Assembly: GCA_964401455.1 (NCBI GenBank)
Contig: CAYNYI010000017.1
Coordinates: 1-33,244 of the forward strand
Reading direction: 5' to 3'
DNA: 33,244 nt
Source: CAYNYI01 sp964401455
GTDB taxonomy: Bacteria; Fibrobacterota; OXYB2-FULL-49-7; CAYNYI01
Below are positions 30,839 to 33,244 of the stretch, one piece after another (the stretch's first letter is position 1; every line of letters starts with the position of its first letter). Below the pieces are notes generated by a model. It was not told where the DNA came from. It did no database searches and saw only the letters and a program-made list of their open reading frames with translations. The translations under genes were made by a program, and so were the position numbers.

Positions 30839-31721
30839 AATTACGGCTTTTGCCATACTGTCGGTCTTTTTTTGTCCGTGCGCCGAAGATCTGAAAACTA
30901 CTCCGGGGGGGGAATGGGCTTACAGAGGTTATATAGAAGGTAATTACCCAAAAGCTCTTCGGGCTTATAGGACAGGACTTCTTGAAGCTCTGGAGATGGA
31001 TGATCTTGTTATGCAGGGGCGTTATCTGAATAATATCGGGGCGGTCTTTTCGGATGCGGGAAAATACGACTCGGCCTATTCGTATTTCATGGAAGCGGAA
31101 TCACTTTTTCAAAAAGCCGGATTTTTAGAGGGTGCGGCGGCAGTTTATCTTTCCTGTTCCAATATTAAACTTGCTGCCGGCGATCTGTCAGGCTCCGAGG
31201 CATATTTAAAAAGAACGGAACAATTCCGGAAATCCGATTTCTGGAGCAGACGGCTTGAGGCAGCCTGGTTTAACCGTAAAGCTTCAATATTGCTCTACAA
31301 AGAGAAAACAGGCAGGGCGTCTGAGAATTTTTTAAAAGCCCGCAGGCTTTTCGAAAAAGAAAAAGATACCATCGGAATGGCTTCAGCGATTCTGGGGCTT
31401 TCAAGAGCCGAGTTTAAAAACGGAGATAATAAAGCCGCTTTTAAAGATGCCGAACAAGCCAGAGAACTCTTTATTTCTTCCAAACGGCCTCTCGGCATTG
31501 CCGGATGTCTTCTGCATATGTCGGAGATACGGATAAGCGAAGACGATCATAAGGCAGCGGCCTCAATTTTGAGGCGTCTTGTAATGGTTGAACAGGGAAT
31601 GGGAGTTCGAAAGCGTATGCAAACCGGTATTATGGCTCTGGCTGAGCAATTCCGGGAAATGGGTATGCAGGACTCTTCCTCCTATTATTTTGGAAAAGCC
31701 TCAGAGCTTGGCTCTCCATAA
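30810..31721 (+). CDS. Exported TPR-repeat protein
   Basis: Protein of 303 residues of unknown function. A hydrophobic signal (about 8-23) lacks a good lipobox. Most of the rest is helical repeats with TPR features: N-N-I-G-A-V-F-S-D-A-G-K-Y-D-S-A, A-A-V-Y-L-S-C, A-S-A-I-L-G-L-S-R-A and similar, about six units. TPR proteins bind other proteins. The start overlaps mlaD by 29 bases with GAGGAAG ahead, so it is probably made with the Mla complex and could be a periplasmic partner. ATG 30810 and ATG 30813 are adjacent and equally possible. Confidence 0.8.
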   Translation: MMTRRSFFIKITAFAILSVFFCPCAEDLKTTPGGEWAYRGYIEGNYPKALRAYRTGLLEALEMDDLVMQGRYLNNIGAVFSDAGKYDSAYSYFMEAESLFQKAGFLEGAAAVYLSCSNIKLAAGDLSGSEAYLKRTEQFRKSDFWSRRLEAAWFNRKASILLYKEKTGRASENFLKARRLFEKEKDTIGMASAILGLSRAEFKNGDNKAAFKDAEQARELFISSKRPLGIAGCLLHMSEIRISEDDHKAAASILRRLVMVEQGMGVRKRMQTGIMALAEQFREMGMQDSSSYYFGKASELGSP

Positions 31722-31879
31722 GGCCTTTTCACCTTTTTATCTTTTTATCCTCATCTAAAATATTTAACTTTATACTACCATTTCGTTTGTAAATTTAATA
31801 TATTCTATTTAATGATTTATCTCTGTAGAGAAAAACAATTAAGATATGAACTGTTAACCTAACAAAAGGAGTATTTGTT

Positions 31880-32086
31880 ATGCTTAAAGCAAAAAAACAG
31901 GATTTTTACACAACAGGTAATATTGCCGCTATTACAGGTATAAGCCGCGCGACTATAGTCAAGTATTGCCGTGAGGGAATCATTAAATGTAACCAGACCC
32001 CCATTACAAATTACAGACGTGTTCCCTTCTCTGAATTCTCTAATTTTCTTAAGAAAAATAATATTGATGTAGAATTCAAAGACTGA
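31880..32086 (+). CDS. Small excisionase/MerR-like helix-turn-helix protein
   Basis: Protein of 68 residues comprising one winged helix-turn-helix: T-T-G-N-I-A-A-I-T-G-I-S-R-A-T-I-V-K-Y-C-R-E-G-I-I (about 11-36), then a basic wing Y-R-R-V-P. This is the AlpA/BldC/excisionase-like group, which binds DNA and can bend it. No integrase or phage gene is nearby, so an independent regulator is likelier than an excisionase. AAAGGAG lies ahead of the ATG, and a strong terminator follows. Codon use looks ordinary. Confidence 0.85.
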   Translation: MLKAKKQDFYTTGNIAAITGISRATIVKYCREGIIKCNQTPITNYRRVPFSEFSNFLKKNNIDVEFKD

Positions 32087-32109
32087 ATTTAAGAATTTGT
32101 GTTTTCGCG

Positions 32110-32141
32110 GGCCGTCTTTAGTTAAAGACGGCCTTTTTTTT
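32110..32141 (+). terminator. Terminator after the HTH gene
   Basis: A 10-bp stem, GGCCGTCTTT (32110-32119) against AAAGACGGCC (32124-32133), with loop AGTT and eight T residues (32134-32141). It isolates the HTH gene as a single unit. Confidence 0.93.
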
Positions 32142-32156
32142 AAAAGGATTCATAAT

Positions 32157-32351
32157 ATGTCTTTCCGTAAAATAAAGGGCTTCAGCGGATGTGTTTATGT
32201 GCCTTCGGAAGCCGGTCCGCGGAAACATAACTGTCCTGATTGTTTCAGTTGTCAGATGTGTTCCGATGAGAGATGCACGGCCTGCCTTAAACAAAAATCT
32301 CATCAGAAAAAGAAGCCCCGATCGAAGAGGATACGGGATGAAAAAAAATGA
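32157..32351 (+). CDS. Small cysteine-rich protein, putative metal binding
   Basis: Protein of 64 residues with seven cysteines: C12, then C26-x-x-C29-x-x-C32-x-x-C35 and C40-x-x-C43, and a Lys/Arg-rich tail (about 45-64). Three CxxC pairs in 18 residues suggest zinc or an iron-sulfur centre; the basic tail could bind nucleic acid. I cannot name the family. The ATG has AAAGGA 10 bases ahead and begins after the terminator; an in-frame start at 32097 would span the terminator stem. The last 14 bases overlap the start of tag, so it is translationally linked to a DNA repair gene. Confidence 0.75.
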   Translation: MSFRKIKGFSGCVYVPSEAGPRKHNCPDCFSCQMCSDERCTACLKQKSHQKKKPRSKRIRDEKK

Positions 32352-32907
32352 CAAGCGCTGCCCGTGGTGTCTCGGTGATACTGAATACATCTCATATCAC
32401 GACCATGAATGGGGAGTTCCTGAATACGACAGCGTTAAACTTTTCGAATTCCTTGTTCTTGAGGGTATGCAGGCCGGACTTAGCTGGCTCACTGTTCTTA
32501 AAAAACGCGAGGCATTTCGAAGGGCTTTTGATGCGTTTAATCCGGAGTCGATTGCAGAATATGGCCCTAAAAAAATATCCGTCCTTCTTAAGGATCCTTC
32601 AATCATCAGGAACAGACTTAAGATAAATTCCGCTGTGTCAAATGCAAGGGCTTTTCTTGAAATTTCAAAAAAAAGAGACTTCTCCGAATATATCTGGCAG
32701 TTTACAGGAGGGAAGAGAATTATCAATACCGTCAGGGATCCTGATGAACTTCCCTGCAGCAGCAAAATTTCCGACACGATGTCCGGCACTCTCAAAAAAG
32801 ACGGTTTTAAATTTTGCGGAACCGTAATATGTTATTCTTTTATGCAGTCAACAGGAATGGTCAATGTTCATCTGACTTCCTGTGTTCGCTACAGAGAGCT
32901 TTCCTGA
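32338..32907 (+). CDS. tag: DNA-3-methyladenine glycosylase I
   Basis: Protein of 189 residues closely matching the E. coli Tag plan. Zinc ligands C8, H21, H178 and C182 keep the family spacing, and E42 (L-E-G-M-Q-A-G-L-S-W) is the base-recognition Glu. Also present are Y-H-D-H-E-W-G-V-P and F-x-G-T-V-I-C-Y-S-F-M-Q-S-T-G-M-V. It excises 3-methyladenine from alkylated DNA. The ATG at 32338 is chosen because the zinc Cys numbering fits; an earlier in-frame start at 32191 would add 49 unrelated residues. Confidence 0.97.
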   Translation: MKKNDKRCPWCLGDTEYISYHDHEWGVPEYDSVKLFEFLVLEGMQAGLSWLTVLKKREAFRRAFDAFNPESIAEYGPKKISVLLKDPSIIRNRLKINSAVSNARAFLEISKKRDFSEYIWQFTGGKRIINTVRDPDELPCSSKISDTMSGTLKKDGFKFCGTVICYSFMQSTGMVNVHLTSCVRYRELS

Positions 32908-32986
32908 GCCTCTTGTTATCTCGCTTTGAATCAATTATATTATCATTTCCGATAAGTGACTATTAACAGAATACGGGAGAAATTGT

Positions 32987-33244
32987 ATGGGAATGAGTAT
33001 TGCACAGAAGATAATCAACAAGCATATTGTTTCCGGAGAGGAAAAACCCGGGGCAGAGGTCGGGATACGCATAGATCAGACTCTTACTCAGGATGCTACA
33101 GGAACAATGGCTTATCTCCAGTTTGAGGCAATGGAGATACCCCGTGTAGAAACGGATCTTTCCGTCAGCTATGTTGACCATAATACTCTTCAGCAGGGTT
33201 TTGAAAATGCCGATGACTATAAGTATCTGGCAAACGTTTCTTCC
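32987..33244 (+). CDS. acn: Aconitate hydratase, N-terminal part (cut by window edge)
   Basis: First 86 codons of an aconitase-family gene; the rest lies beyond the window. The visible part, with G-E-E-K-P-G-A-E-V-G-I-R-I-D-Q-T-L-T-Q-D and T-G-T-M-A-Y-L-Q-F-E-A-M, then S-V-S-Y-V-D-H-N-T-L-Q, matches the start of the aconitases of bacterial anaerobes and mitochondrial-type enzymes. It should interconvert citrate and isocitrate using a 4Fe-4S cluster whose cysteines are not yet visible. GGGAGA lies 7 bases before the ATG. Closely related homoaconitase or isopropylmalate isomerase is possible but less likely from this N-terminus. Confidence 0.9.
   Translation, partial: MGMSIAQKIINKHIVSGEEKPGAEVGIRIDQTLTQDATGTMAYLQFEAMEIPRVETDLSVSYVDHNTLQQGFENADDYKYLANVSS

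Noticed and set aside
31880..32086. Excisionase of a mobile element
   Set aside because: The fold is excisionase-like, but there is no integrase, phage gene, att repeat or change in composition around it.

Overview
The window looks like chromosome from a Gram-negative anaerobe or microaerophile, probably in the FCB superphylum and possibly Fibrobacterota or a neighbour. This placement is an inference. It rests on a C-terminal type IX secretion (T9SS/Por) sorting domain at 12191-13558, a FlgD-like C-terminus on the gene cut by the left edge, outer-membrane genes (pal, cpoB, mlaEFD, rseP), and the density of anaerobe-style oxygen-defence genes. No mobile element, phage gene or CRISPR array was seen.

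Left third (725-11233): an oxygen and iron defence island. On the minus strand lie a ferritin, a thioredoxin and a sigma-54 activator with a cysteine-rich PAS domain. Both ftn and trxA are preceded by closely matching -24/-12 (sigma-54 type) elements, so the activator next door is the obvious candidate regulator. On the plus strand, 3419-11198 reads as one long, tightly packed unit: a four-helix membrane protein with duplicated CX8C motifs, rubrerythrin, rubredoxin, a soluble rubrerythrin-like protein, a membrane-anchored rubrerythrin-like protein, an Ogg2-type 8-oxoguanine glycosylase, a flavodiiron O2 reductase, glucose-6-phosphate dehydrogenase, 6-phosphogluconolactonase, a third rubrerythrin-like protein and an alternative-oxidase-like diiron protein. 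It closes with a strong terminator. Together these would make NADPH, reduce O2 and peroxide, hold iron and repair oxidised guanine. Counting ferritin, seven different diiron carboxylate proteins lie within about 8.5 kb.

Middle (11238-16825): tRNA-Leu(UAA), a cyclophilin lipoprotein, a T9SS-exported beta-propeller, tRNA-Ala(CGC), a membrane GAF/GGDEF diguanylate cyclase whose only plausible start codon lies inside the tRNA-Ala gene, and pal-cpoB.

Right half (16848-31721): the conserved translation and envelope run rplM-rpsI, then rpsB-tsf-pyrH-frr-uppS-cdsA-dxr-rseP, with a structured leader before rpsB. Next come a PAS histidine kinase, a response regulator fused to an RsbW-like ATPase domain, engB and an mlaE-mlaF-mlaD lipid transport operon ending in a TPR protein. 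The right end holds a small excisionase-like HTH gene, a 64-residue cysteine-rich protein overlapping tag (3-methyladenine glycosylase I), and the start of an aconitase gene cut by the window edge.

All family calls come from reading motifs by eye. No database search was run. No gene-free stretch is longer than about 230 bases.
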